Positions 48,101 to 61,200 of a DNA stretch of 64,000 nt are shown piece by piece. The notes below the pieces were generated by a model, which saw only the letters and a program-made list of their open reading frames with translations, was not told the DNA's origin and did no database searches. The stretch comes from Girardinichthys multiradiatus (Eukaryota; Chordata; Actinopteri; Cyprinodontiformes; Goodeidae), in NCBI RefSeq assembly GCF_021462225.1, contig NC_061800.1, positions 12,508,749 through 12,572,748 on the forward strand, in the 5' to 3' direction. The translations under genes were made by a program, and so were the position numbers. Position 1 is the stretch's first letter. Each line of letters begins with the position of its first letter.

Positions 48101-51100
48101 CCTGACTGCCATTAGGTACCGAGATGAGATCCTCAGACCCCTTGTGAGACCATATGCTGGTGAGGTTGGCCCTGGGTTCCTCCTAATGCAGGACAATGCT
48201 AGATCTCATGTGGCTGGAGTGTGTCAGCAGTTCCTGCAAGTTCCTTGGCAAAACATTTTAGGGAAAACAAAGATGGCAAGAGACGACATCTATCCCACTT
48301 TGGGGAGGCCACTCTTCTTTCAAGGAATCTGGCCAAATTTATTAGCTCTCCAAACTCTGACAACCCGAGGTCCAGACCAGGAAGCAAACTTCCTCTCTGC
48401 AGTTTCTGTATTGTTACCCACCCATAGATAGATAATGTAGCCCCTTTGAAAAAAAGGTCATTATTCATTGGAAACTGACTCTGATTTAATTCAGAGTTGC
48501 ATATTTTTAAGCACCAGTTATAAAATTGGAGAGGAGTTATAAGTTCAGTGCTTGGGCCAATTTTCTTTACAAATTTCCACTGTTATACTGATGATACTCA
48601 GCTTTATTTAACCATAAATCCTGATGAACACAACCAGTTAGATAGACTACAGGCATGACTAAAAGACATACAATTCTGGGTGACTATCTGCTTTTAAATT
48701 CAGACAAGACAGAAGTTGTTGTCTTTAGACCAGAGTCTTTGAAAACGAAACTGCTTAGTCAGTCAATTAATCTGGATGGCTTCAAATTGACCTCCAGTAA
48801 TAAAAAGCCTTGGTGTTATTTGTGACCAGGACATGTCATTTAAATCCCATATTAAACAGGTTTATAGGATGTCCTTCTTTCACCTCCAGAACATTGCCAA
48901 AATTAGAAATATCCTATCCAGGAGTGACGCTGAAAAACTAGTCCATGCATTTGTTACTTCAAGGCTGGACTATTGTAATTCGTTACTATCAGGATGTCCA
49001 CAAAATGCAGTTAAAAGCCTTCAGCTGATTCAAAATGCTGCAGCAAGAGTTCTGATGAAAATTAAAAAGAGAGATCATATTTCTCCTACTTTAGCTTCCC
49101 TTCATTGGCTCCCTGTTAAATCCAGAATATAATTTAAAATTCTCCTCCTCACATATAAAGCCCTTAATGATCTAGCTCCATCATACATCAGCGATCTGAT
49201 GGTTCCATATGTTCCTAACAGAGCACTTCGTTCTCAGACTGCAGGTTTACTGGTGGTTCCTAGAGTCTCTGAAATGGAGGCAGACCCTTTAGTTATCAGA
49301 CTCGTCTCTTGTGGAACCACTTCATTTGTGATCAGCTGATTTAGGATGTTATTAAATACAGTGCACCGCCTTTGTATACTTCAGAAAGCTGATGTGTCCT
49401 TGTTCTTTTCTTTCAACCTTCAGGCATGGTTAATGATTTGTAAATAGTAAAATTATATTTCAGCTTGAGCCTCTGATCATACCTGCTACTGAGTAGGTCC
49501 CAAAAAAGTAGACAACGGCCCGGAAAAACTGGTTATGGAAATGCTCACAAAATGGGCTGAGTGGGGCTGGCATAAGTGGACCCCGTGGAAAAGAGGGATA
49601 AAGAAGCTACATCTGCCTTTAAAGTTTTACATTTCTTTCACATAAACAGTGCTCCTAGATCAGTGCTTTTGTGTTCTTTTTGTGTGTATGTCTGTTCTTT
49701 CAAACGCCCAGTCGTTTGTGGTAGATTGCTGCTCACACTGAGCCTGGATCTACTGGAGGTTTTATCCTGTTAAAGTGAATTTTGTTCCTGTTGAAGTGGA
49801 GTTTTCCTTTCTGCTGATGGTTTGGGGAGCCATGCTCAGTATGAGGGACTGCTGCAAAGTCAATGCAAGAGAAGGTCCACTGTCACTACATGCTCATTCA
49901 GGAGGAGTGACTGCATTGTTTGATAACTAGGATCAATTGGAATCTATGTGTTTGACATGGGATCTGACTTATACAATTGAATTGACTTTGTATAGTACCT
50001 TGAGACGAGGTGTTGTGAATTGGTGCTATATAAATAAACTGAACTGAATTGAATAGAATAGAATAGAAAATAATATAAATAAAATAAGTTGCTTGGGTCC
50101 AGTGGGAAATTTGCATAGTTTGTGATGGTTTGGGGAGCCATGTCATATGCTGGTGTCAGTCTGCTGTGTTTTATGAAGTCCAAAGTCAGTGTAGCTGTCT
50201 ACCACAACATTTTAGAGCACCTCTCTCTGCTGACAAGCTTTATGGAGATGCTGATTTTGTTTCTCAACAGGACCTAGTACCTGCCAACACTGCCAGAATT
50301 ACCAATGCTTTGTTCAATGACCATGTACTTGATTGGCCAGCAGACTAGCCTGAACAAAACCCCGATAGAGAATCTGAGCGGTTTTATCAAGAAGATGAGA
50401 CAACTGACCCAAATTAAGGTGGAGGTGGAGGTAGTTGGAGGTGAAAGGGGAGGAGGAGGGTGTAAGGTTTCCTTGTGTAGAGGCCACAGAATGGGAAAAT
50501 GTTATACTTGAACAATAATTCCAAGTTAATAGTTTAATACTATTCTAGTTCATTAACATGCACCTGTATTACCGCGGGTTTGCGACACTTCTATTAGACA
50601 ACTATCTTATCTAGTGTGTGTGTATGTGTTTCTGTGTCGTTGTTCGGTGGATTTCTTGCATAGCAAACATAACTGTGAGCTGTTTTATTTTGTTGATTTT
50701 CATGCTAATCACTATTTGAGAATAAGGTTAGGGATGTCATAGCCCCACCTCTAAACTAAGCCTCATCCCTAACCATGTCTTAGTAACAACAAGATTTAAG
50801 TTCCTATTACATTGACACATACAGAGCTAGCATAATTACTACAACGATATGAGTTATTTTGTAGTCAAAGACATTTTGAAATATGATCCATGTTTATGAG
50901 AAACCTTTGGAAATTTTCATGTGGCCTAAAAACCTTGACGTTGATGCTGTCTGTCAATCTACTGCAATCTAGATGCATAAAAGAAACCTGCTCGGCTCGG
51001 CATCAAAACTGACTCTAGCCAATGACCTTACATCCTCCTAAACCCTGCCCTGAGACTCAAAGTTAATTATTATTTAATCAAAACGCACTAAACATTACAT

Positions 51101-54100
51101 CAGCAATTTAAATGGATCCGGATGAACAAGCTAACATTGGAGAGGTTTTAACACTTAAAATGAGGAAAATAAAGGTAAATGATGAATGGCATTTTACAGC
51201 AAATGTACACCTCAGTTTACAGAGTATTATCTAGTGGCCCTATGAGTTTGTGTGAACAGTTTTCCAACATGATGAGAATTATTAATTATTTAGGTCTAAA
51301 TTAAGTTGTTTGGATAATCTGACTAAATGGTTGGTTTGTTTGCAGCTTGGGTGATCATCTGACTACTTATGTGTTTTTTTGATATCGTTAAATTGTTGTC
51401 ATTTGATCTGCTGACCAAAGCAACGAAGTGAGAAGTTGTAATAATCATAAAGATTATATGGACCTAATATGGTTTTGTTTATTTTAAAAAAGTGTAGTAC
51501 AAGTTTTCCCCTTAATTTTGTAGGTATTTTTGTGCAGCATAGCTTTTCTCTGTGTGAAAACCAGTACATCTGCAACATCGCATTTGAGCCAAGGTTGGTC
51601 AGTTTCAGTGAAATTTGTACGCTTCGTGTCATGGCTTCTTGGCAGGTGTCAAACGCAAACCTGGAGGTTGTTCGGCTCTTCTTCCGCATCTTGTCTCTCT
51701 TCATGATGATTTTTTTGCTGTGTCACTGGAACGGCTGCATCCAGTACTTCGTCCCCATGCTAGAGGAGTTTCCCACAGACTGCTGGGTTCGGAAGGAAAA
51801 CCTGATGGTAAAGATTCCTAAACCTTTGTCCAAATGAAGACTGTAAAGGAAGATGGGTTTATTAAGTTACAGGGCTGATTCTTTGGATTCCTCTTGCTGA
51901 CACTAAAAGCAGCAATTATTTTATGGAACCAAAAGAGTTTCTAAAATAAATAATTACAGTGAAACTCTTGAAAAGGTAATTTGTGGTAGTTAAGAAGTTT
52001 GTCATAAAGTAACTGTGGAAAAACAATGTGATCTTATTTCTTTCAGAATTCCACGGTCATCGTTAAATACTCTTGGGGAGTTTTCCGAGCTCTTTCTCAG
52101 ATGATTGCTCTCTCTTATGGATCCATGGATGCTCCAACAAGTGAGGATTAACCTTTTCCTCATTTCGCACATTTAAAAAAAATAAGTGTTTATTTTGTTG
52201 TTTTGCTCTCTAGATTACATAGAGATGTGGATTGTGATGGTCAGCATGGTGTCTGGCTGCATGATGTACACCATCCTTGTAGCCAACGCAACCACTATGA
52301 TTGCGAACCTCGACCCAGCAGCCAAGGAATACAAGAGCAAGGTCTTTAGCCATAACTGTTTTTTGTCTCACATGTACAATAATTAACTATTTTTGCAAGG
52401 AAATACATTTATGACCATGGAACCTGAGGATATGTTTAATAAATTTATCTCCCATCAGTCTTCTCACATTTTTGACCCTACAGAAGTCACTTTAAGCCTA
52501 TCCTACTGATTCTTGGGATGGAAATTATGTTAAAATGCTAGTTTTTTCATTTGGCTCAGACACAGAGAAAATAAACTGTCTCAGCAGAACCTCGAAATTG
52601 CAAAACATACTGCAGGGTGATTTGGAGAGAGCAGGTATTGAATTACTGTGATCTCTGGACCATCACAGATGTGTTTTACTGACAAGGGACCCATAAAGAA
52701 GTAAAAACAGTTTTAACAGAAAGCATTTTCTTGCCTGATAAACTATAAGCTCACGAAAAACACCCGCATTCACCTTAATGGTCTGGGAATTTAATCTCTG
52801 CTCAAGGTAACTGTAGTGGTCACATTGCATGTTCATGCACAATGCAGCAGAGTTCATTCATGTTTTTGTATACCAAAGCTTCGCTGCAAAAATGCTTATT
52901 ATTCTTTTTCTATGAGCGGCCACACTTCCATTAAAATGTTGCCTTTAAAAAGTTCATTTTCACCTGTAATTACTGTGGGACATTTCCAGGTGGCACCATT
53001 ACAGACGCAGCATCCTGAGCCTTCCTGTTGTACAGGGTATGAATTAAAGAAGAATTTATGTCTCTGTGCATTTTAAAATGGCTTATCCCATTTCAAAGAC
53101 AATAGAAAGGCCTACAGGGATTTGTGATTATTTTTATACTTTTAAGTTGTTTAGGTGCTCTGGTTCTATAATTTAGGCTCATGTCACGACTGTCATGATG
53201 CATGTTGCAGGACCCAAATGCACAGCGTAGTTGATTCGGTGAGAAGGATTTAATAAATGACAAACTTACAGATTGACCAGGTACAGGAACTCTGGCAGGT
53301 GAATAGCAAGAAGATGACAGAAGCATGTACTCAGGTAGCAGTCAAGGTAACCAACAGGATGACAAACAGAGTGACAAACAAGATAACAAACAAGAGGAAC
53401 CAGTCGCAAACAATGAAAACCATAGAGCTTAAATACTGAGGGAAGTGGAGTGTGAACCAATGAACTGGGAGAAGAGCTAATCAGGAGAATGTGAGACAGC
53501 TGGGGACTAGGGAACCTAAACATTACAGAGGTAGAATGACGATATTAACACAAATGAACAGGGAGTACGAAGAGGTAACCAAAACACATCTAAATGAATT
53601 GAAGCAAATAAACAGTGAGACTGAACTAAAGGACGTTAACATGGGGGAAACAAGACCTATAAGGAAATATAAACTAAACACATCTAACGCTGGAACCCAG
53701 GAAGTAACAAAAGTAACCAGAAGGAATCTAAATAAACCTGAACAGAAAAGCACCTGGCTAAGCAGAAAGTAAACACAAAAACCTAACAGAGACAGATCCT
53801 GACAACGACCCACAAGCGTTTGTGTTTTAGTTTTTGTTTTTGCGTTGATAATTTCTATAAGGTCTTGCCATACTTCTTGTCATATTAGTTCTTTCCTTTA
53901 GGTTTAGTTTCTTACTTATGTCTTGTGTTCTGTGTGTTCTAGTGTATTCTCTTTGGTCAGTACTAGTTTTTTCCCATCAGCTAGTAGTTTCCTTGTGTTT
54001 TAGTTAAGTGTCCCCTGTGCTAGTTAGTCTCCCTCCCTCAGCTTCCCTGTTTCCTTGCTGTCACAGCTGTTTCACATCTCCACTGATTAAGTCATCTGGA

Positions 54101-55236
54101 ACCTTTGTCATTTTCTACCCATGCCTCAGTATTTAAGCTCCTGGTTTTTCATTGTTCCTTGCTGGATTCTTCCGTTACTCTGCATGCGTTTCATAACTCA
54201 CTCTCCTTGCGATTCCCCCTGTAAGTTCTCCTTGTTTCATTATTGAAGACTGACTGATTGACCCAGGTGCAGAGACTGACTGTTTTACCACAGTCAGTCT
54301 CTGCACTTGGGTCAATCAAAACCTACAAATATGAAATCTTGATGTCCTTTAAGCATTATGTCATAGAATTACATAGTTTTTAATGCTGTGACTTTCCAAA
54401 GATGAGCCGCTTGGAGCATTACATGGCCTTCATGAAGCTCCCACCAGAGTTGCATCTTCGCATCAGCAACTACTACCAGGCCCGCTATGGAGGGAAGTGG
54501 TTCGATGAGAAATACATCATGGACACAATATCCTCATCACTCAAAGAGGTAAACCTTACAAATCTATACCAGGGGTCCCCAACTCAAATAGCAGGAGGTC
54601 CACTACCTCCTTCATCCAAACACGTTGGGGTCCGAACATTTTAAATCAACTGCTAAAAATATTTTTATATATTTAATATTTAATTAACACTAGAGTTTTT
54701 TGTTTGATCAATCTACCGATCTACTGATCAATTATTCATATGCCCATGAAATCATCTGCTGAGTAGAAAAGTGCAATCCAATTTAAGCACCAATATTAAA
54801 TGCACTTTCGAGCTGGTTCTTACATCTTGATATAACAATCCTGCTCTCCTTGTGCTGGTGGCAGGCATGGCAATTCGCTTAACCTTTTCCTAAAGTTGTT
54901 GTCCATTCATCTTTAAATGTGCAATTTTCATAGTCCACTTTATTTATTTTTGAAAAAGCCATCTGCTTTTGCTCACCAATTTATTGTACTGTGAGCAAAT
55001 ATGAGCTGCCAAGCTAGTAACTTAACAGCTATTAACAGTAATGTTACTGGCACCACAGTACACTACACTTATGACTGGAGGCAGACCTCCGTCAGTACAG
55101 AAACGGAAAGTATGAATTATTTGATAGTGATCAAGAAATTCTCCAACTGTGACACTTAGCATTTCTAAAGAAGAAAATATAGTTAAAAGTTGTCTAAGTT
55201 TCAATATCAACATGCATGTAGGTAACATTAGATATG

Positions 55237-55278
<42 letters not shown>

Positions 55279-58200
55279 TATACAGCTCAAAAAAATAAAG
55301 GGAACACTTAAACAACACACTATAACTCCAAGTAAATCAAACTTCTGTGAAATCAAACCGTCCACTTAGGAAGCAACACTGATTGACAATCAATTTCACA
55401 TGATGTTGTGCAAATGAAATAGACAACAGGGGGAAATCTTTGGTGATTAGCAAGACACACTCAATAAAGGAGTGGTTCTGCAGGTGGGGACCACAGACCA
55501 CTTCTCAGTACCTATGATTTCTGGCTGATGTTTTGGTCACTTTTGAAAGTTGGTGGTGCTTTCACACTCGTGGTAGCATGAGACGGACTCTACAACCCAC
55601 ACAAGTGGCTCAGGTAGTGCAGCTCATCCAGGATGGCACATCAATGCGAGCTGTGGCAAGAAGGTTTGCTGTGTCTGTCAGCGTAGTGTCCAGAGCCTGG
55701 AGGCGCTACCAGGAGACAGACAGTACACCAGGAGACATGGAAGAGGCTGTAGGAGGAAAAGAACCCAGCAGCTGGACCACTACCTCCGACTCCATGAGGA
55801 TGGTATGAGGGCCCGACGTCCACAAATGGGGGTTGTGCTCACAGCCCAACACCGTGCAGGACGCTTGGCATTTGCCAGAGAACACCAGGATTGGCAAAGT
55901 CGCCACTGATGCCCTGTGCTCTGTGCTCTTCGCAGATGAAAGCAGGTTCACACTGAGCACATGTGACAGACGTGATAGAGTCTGGAGACACCGTGGAGAG
56001 CGATCTGCTGCCTGCAACATCCTTCAGCATAATCGGTTTGGCAGTGGGTCAGTAATGCTGTGGGGTGGCATTTCTTTGGAGGGCCGCCTGGCACTCCATG
56101 TGCTCACCAGAGGTAGCCTGATTGCCATTAGGTACCGAGATGAGATCCTCAGACTCCTTGTGAGACCATATGCTGGTGCGGTTGGCCCTGGGTTCCTCCT
56201 AATGCAGGACAATGCTAGACCTCATGTGGCTGGAGTGTGTCAGCAGTTCCTGCAAGATGAAGACATTGAAGCTATGGACTGGACCGCCCGTTCCCCAGAC
56301 CTGAATCAGATTGAGCACATCAGGGACCTCATGTCTTGCTCCATCCACCAACGTCACGTTGCACCACAGACTGTCCAGGTGTTGGCGGATGCTTTAGTCC
56401 AGGTCTGGGAGGAGATCCCTCAGGAGACCATTCGCCGTCTCATCAGGAGCATGCCCAGGCTTTGTGGGGAGGTCATACAGGCACGTGGAGGTCACACACA
56501 ATACTGAGCCTCATTTTGACTTGTTTTAAGGACATTATATCAAAGTTGGATCAGCCTGTAGTGTGTTTTTCCACTTTAATTTTGTGTGTGATTCCAAATC
56601 CAGGCCTCCATTGGTTAATAAATCTAATTTCCATTGATGATTGTTGTGTGATTTTGTTGTCAGCACATTCAACTTTGTACAGAACAACGTATTCAATGAG
56701 AATATTTCATTCATTCAGATCTAGGATGTGTTATTTGAGTGTTCCTTTTATTTTTTTTGAGCAGTGTATATACTTATACTTGCTGTCTAACTTGGATTTT
56801 TGTATCCTTGCATTCCTAATATAGAATGCATCATATAGATGTTTGTGAAAATGAACCCCAATATATTTTTATTTTCCAGCAAATCCTGATGGTGATGTGC
56901 AGCCAGCTGCTGAAGAAAGTGCCAATGTTTCAGAACAGAGAGGAAACCTTCATCAATGACGTCCTTCTAAAACTGCATTACGAGGTGTTCCAGGAGGGAG
57001 ACGTCATCGTTCGTCAGAATGTCCCCGGTGACCGCATGTTCTTCATTGATCATGGAGAGGCTCTGATGGAGACTGAGTCCTACGAGAGGGAGCTGTGCGA
57101 TGGAGACTTTTTTGGAGGTAGGTTTGATTTTTTTCTACCTCTCAGGTTAAATTATGAAAAAGGTTAAGGTCTTGAAATTGTATATTTCTTTTTGTTTCTA
57201 AACAAAATTAGCAGTTTATTTCAGGACAATCGTTTTGAGAATATTCCCAATGAAAGCTGTTCTGAATCCTGAATCGTGTTCCTGTGGTTGTTGTTTTTTT
57301 TTATTGTGTCATAAGTGGTTTTGACTGCATTGTCTGTTACTGTTTTTCTTTCTAAATTTTATAAAAAATGTTTTTTGTCTTTATTTTACCAAATCGCCAT
57401 TTATCAAGAGAAATATGTTGAAGCCTTTAACTTGTTTTAGTGTCAGCAGATGAAAGGATATTCGGAATAGGACATTCCTGTCCATTAGGTGGCTTGACTG
57501 GTGTTGACACTGCGAATTAGCATCTTAAACAAAATCCTCTAATATACTAGAGTGGGAAGTCAAGGATGCTACACACCTTAATGAAACGGAGTGTGTTTTT
57601 TCTTGGTTCACTCTAATGAACTTGCAAACAATCAGTCAAATGTTACACTATATTTGACAAGCAATGGTGACTGTTTACTTTATTCTACAGTGCCCTACAG
57701 TACATGAACCACAAAAAAATGTAATACTAAAGTAACTACATATGATCCTAACATACACTTCTCAGAAAAATTAAAGGAACAAAAAAAATCCTGTTCGGTA
57801 TTTGTACAGATTTGGAATCGGTAATGTGCTGGAAACAAAGGGATGCCACAACATTTGATGAAACTGAAGATTATCAACCCACAGAGGGCTTAATTTAAAG
57901 TCACAGAGAAATTTAACTGAAAAACTGATGCATTGCAGCAACTCAGAATGGTACTCAGTAGTTTCTATGGCCTCCATGTGCTTGTATGCATGCCTGACAA
58001 CACTGGGCATGCTCCTTATGAGATGACAGATGGTTTCCAGGAGTATCTCCTCCCATCACTGAGCTCCTGAAAAATGTCTGAGGTGAAACCTGGTGCTGTC
58101 GGATGGACCTAGCCATGATGCTCCAGAGATGTTCTATTGGATTTACAGTACAGACCAAAGGTTTGGACACACCTTCTCATTCAAAGAGTTGTCTTGAAGC

Positions 58201-61200
58201 TCATCAACAGAATGTCAAGAGTGTGCGGAGCAGTAATCAAAGCAAAAGATGGCTACTTTGAAGAACCTAGAATATGACATATTTTCAGTTGTTTCACACT
58301 TTTTTTGTTCAGTATATAATTCCACATGTGTTAATTCATAGTCTACAATATTCATAGTCATGAAAATAGTCATGAAAATAAAGAAAACTCTTTGAATGAG
58401 AAGGTGTGTCCAAACATTTGGTCTGTACTGTAGGTCAGGGGAGCATGGAGGGCAGATAATGGTATCAACTGCTTCATCCTCCACGAACTGCCTGTATACT
58501 CTTGCTGCAGGGCATTATCATGCTCCAGGAGGAACCCAGTACCCACATCACTGAGAAGAGTCTACCAATGGGTCTATGGATTTCATCCACATCCCTAATG
58601 GCAGTCAGGGTGGCATTGTTTATCCTGTACAGGTCTGTGCTACCATGGATGTGTCTCTCAAGACCAATCATGCTGAACAATGTTGCAGGCACCATAACGT
58701 TCACCACAGCTTCTCCAGACCCTTTCACGTCAGTCATATGAACTCAGAATCAACCTGCTCCCATCTGTGACAAGAACAGGTCACCAGTGCTGAACCTGCC
58801 AATTCTGGTGTTCTCTGACAAATTCCATTTGAGGTCCACGGTGCCAGGCAGTGAGCACAGAGCCTAGTAGAGGATGCCGGGCCCTCAAGTCACCTTCATA
58901 AAGTCTGTTTCTAATGGTTTGGTCAGACATTCACATAAGTGACCCGCTGGAGATCATATTGTAGGGCTCCGGCAGTACTCATCCTGTTCGTCCTCACACA
59001 ATGGAGCAGATTCCTGTCCTGCTGATGGATTAAGGACCTCTGACAGCCCTGTCCAGCTCTCTTATGGCCCTATTCCACTAGTCCTTGCTCAGCGCGGTTC
59101 GACACTGCTCTACTCATTTTTTTAGGATTTTCCATTACTTCCACGTAATCATTACTATTTTTAGTACCTGCTAGTGTAACTGCTTGTCTCCTGGAATCTC
59201 CTCCATGCTCTTGAGACTGTGCTGGGAGACACAGCAAAGCTTTAGGCAATAGCACAAATTTACTTGATAATCCCCAAGTGTTTTAGAAGCAATTTCTGCC
59301 TGAAATTACATATGTGAAATAAATCAAGTGTAGCTGCACGATAAGATATACTTGATTTATAAGGTCTACATGCAAACGTTTGCTATCTGTGTAAAGGTAG
59401 ACATAAAATAACGTTTTTCAAGTGGAGGCACCATTACAACTGTTACTATGTCTGATTTTATTGTGATTAAACAAAAAAATGAAAACAAACACACCACACA
59501 CCGCCCGCCGGTGGATTCATCAGGCTTAACAGGTTAATGTGCCATCCTAGTGGAGTTGGACTGCCTGTCCAGGCATCGCCTCATGCTACCAGTAGGGACA
59601 CTGACTCTGGTCAAATGCAAAACTACTGAAAAGCAGTCACAAAATAAGGAGGGAAAAAAATGTCTGTGGGGTCATCTCATTGTTGTCCCTTTAGTGCATC
59701 TGTTGTTAATTTCATTGACACTGCTGAAACAGCTGACACTGGTTAACAACCCCCTCTACTACTTAACTGACCAGATCAATGTACCTGAAGTTTAACTGAC
59801 TAGATATGATACTCTAACTAAAACGTGTTTCTTTAATTTATTTAAGCAAGGCATAATACCACCTTTTTGTTAATGGTTTATTTATTATTGGCATGAAGGC
59901 ATTACTTTATAACAGTAGCTTGCAATCTTTTTCACCTTTTTTTTTAGAATGCAACCATGAACTTTGATGTTTTTTATATGCTTCATCAACACAAAGCAGT
60001 GCATGTTGTTAAGTTGAAGAAAAATAATACTGAACATTTTGTTTAAACAAAAATCTGAAAAGTGTAGCCTGCATTTGTATTCAGCTGACAAAAAAAGGCA
60101 TCTCGCAGTATGACGCTGCCACCACCATGTTTCACCTGTTGGCTTGGGTTTTTCAGAGTGTGGTCCAGTGATAGTATTCCTCCAGACATAACATTTGTAT
60201 GCAACGACAAAAAGTTTGATTTGGTCTCTTGTAAACAGAGCAACTTCTTCTATGTTTATACATGGCTTGTGTAAAAATTAAATTTTTTTGGTTTTTTGTG
60301 GCTTTCTTTTTCCACTCTTTCACGAAGTCAAGTTTATTTTTATAGTGCTTTTCAGCAACAAAGCACTCAAGGCGCTGTACACACGAAGACCGGAGTCATG
60401 GAAAATTTGATTAATAGCTGTCCTGTGAACAGATTCTCCCACATGAGCTGTGAATCTCTGTAGCTCCTGGAGAGTTACCATGGGCCTCTTGGCTGCTTCT
60501 CTAATTAATACTTTCTTTACTCAGTCTGTCTGCTTAGGCGGTCGCCCATGTCCTGGTAGATTTGCCGTTGTGCAATACTCTTTCTATTTTTGGAAGATGG
60601 ATTGAATATTGATGTACTAAAAAGGTTGAAATCTTGAAATAATGTTTAATAAACTAACTCTGCTTTAAACGTCTCCACAACTTTCTCCCTGACTTTTCTG
60701 CTGTGTTTCTTGGTCTCCATGATGCCGTTTCTTTTGTAATGCTCTCCAACAAACCTCTTACTACGCAGAACAGCTGGAGGCAATCAGTTGCATTGGCCAC
60801 ATGTCAAAATGTGAAAAGTTCAAGGGTGTAAATAATTTTTATGGCACTTAAAATGTATTTAGTTCCAGTTTCATTTTAATAGTAACAGAGTAACATTTAA
60901 TAGTAACACAAAAGATTTATTAAATTATTTATATGTTGCTTTTGGCACTTTATTTTGAAGAACTGCAGTTGATGGCGATCAGTGTTTCTTTCAGGACTTT
61001 TTAACTTTAAAATATAATTTTGAGCATCTTGCTAAAATGTTTTTCAAAAAATGCCAGTTGGTCCTTGTATTTATGTTTTAGGCTTTGGCAGTTCAAAGCT
61101 ATCCTGTGAAACATCCTCCTTTTGTATTTGGCAGATTGATCACATATAGTGACCATCTTTTCCCCTACTTTAAATCATTTGCCTAATTCACTGGCTTTTG

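Larger units (their letters stand above)
46270..48243 (+). mobile_element. Tc1-family transposon, interrupted and 3'-truncated
   Basis: Starts at a TA with 'cactgctcaatacaataaag', the same terminal sequence as the copy at 55282. The transposase N-terminus ([20 protein letters not shown], helix-turn-helix; 46569 on) and middle part run to about 47110. A 903-bp insertion splits it (47115-48017). The catalytic half then resumes at 48018 ([20 protein letters not shown]) and stops at about 48243, where unrelated sequence begins. The 3' terminal repeat is missing. Confidence 0.85.
45269..51645 (+). other. Channel intron 4, repeat-rich
   Basis: Intron of 6.4 kb. It holds an antisense SINE-like repeat (45930-46200), the split Tc1 element (46270-48243), a Rex1-like LINE tail (48480-50085) and a Tc1-like relic (50095-50510). 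I recognise nothing at 50510-51645. Confidence 0.8.
52342..54401 (+). other. Channel intron 7 with weak splice sites
   Basis: The donor is GTCTTT and the acceptor is ...TTCCAAAG, both far from consensus. It contains an LTR-like piece (53182-53804), an oppositely oriented relative (53815-54330) and a perfect-looking hairpin (54257-54316). The stretch 52342-53180 was not recognised. Confidence 0.75.
54549..56879 (+). other. Channel intron 8 with a near-complete Tc1 copy
   Basis: Contains unrecognised AT-rich sequence (54549-55240), a CA/TA simple repeat (about 55238-55281) and the Tc1 element 55282-56769. Confidence 0.8.

Noticed and set aside
54402..54644. A separate small gene starting at the ATG 54402
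   Set aside because: It is the C-linker exon of the channel; the ATG codes an internal Met and the frame joins the neighbouring exons.
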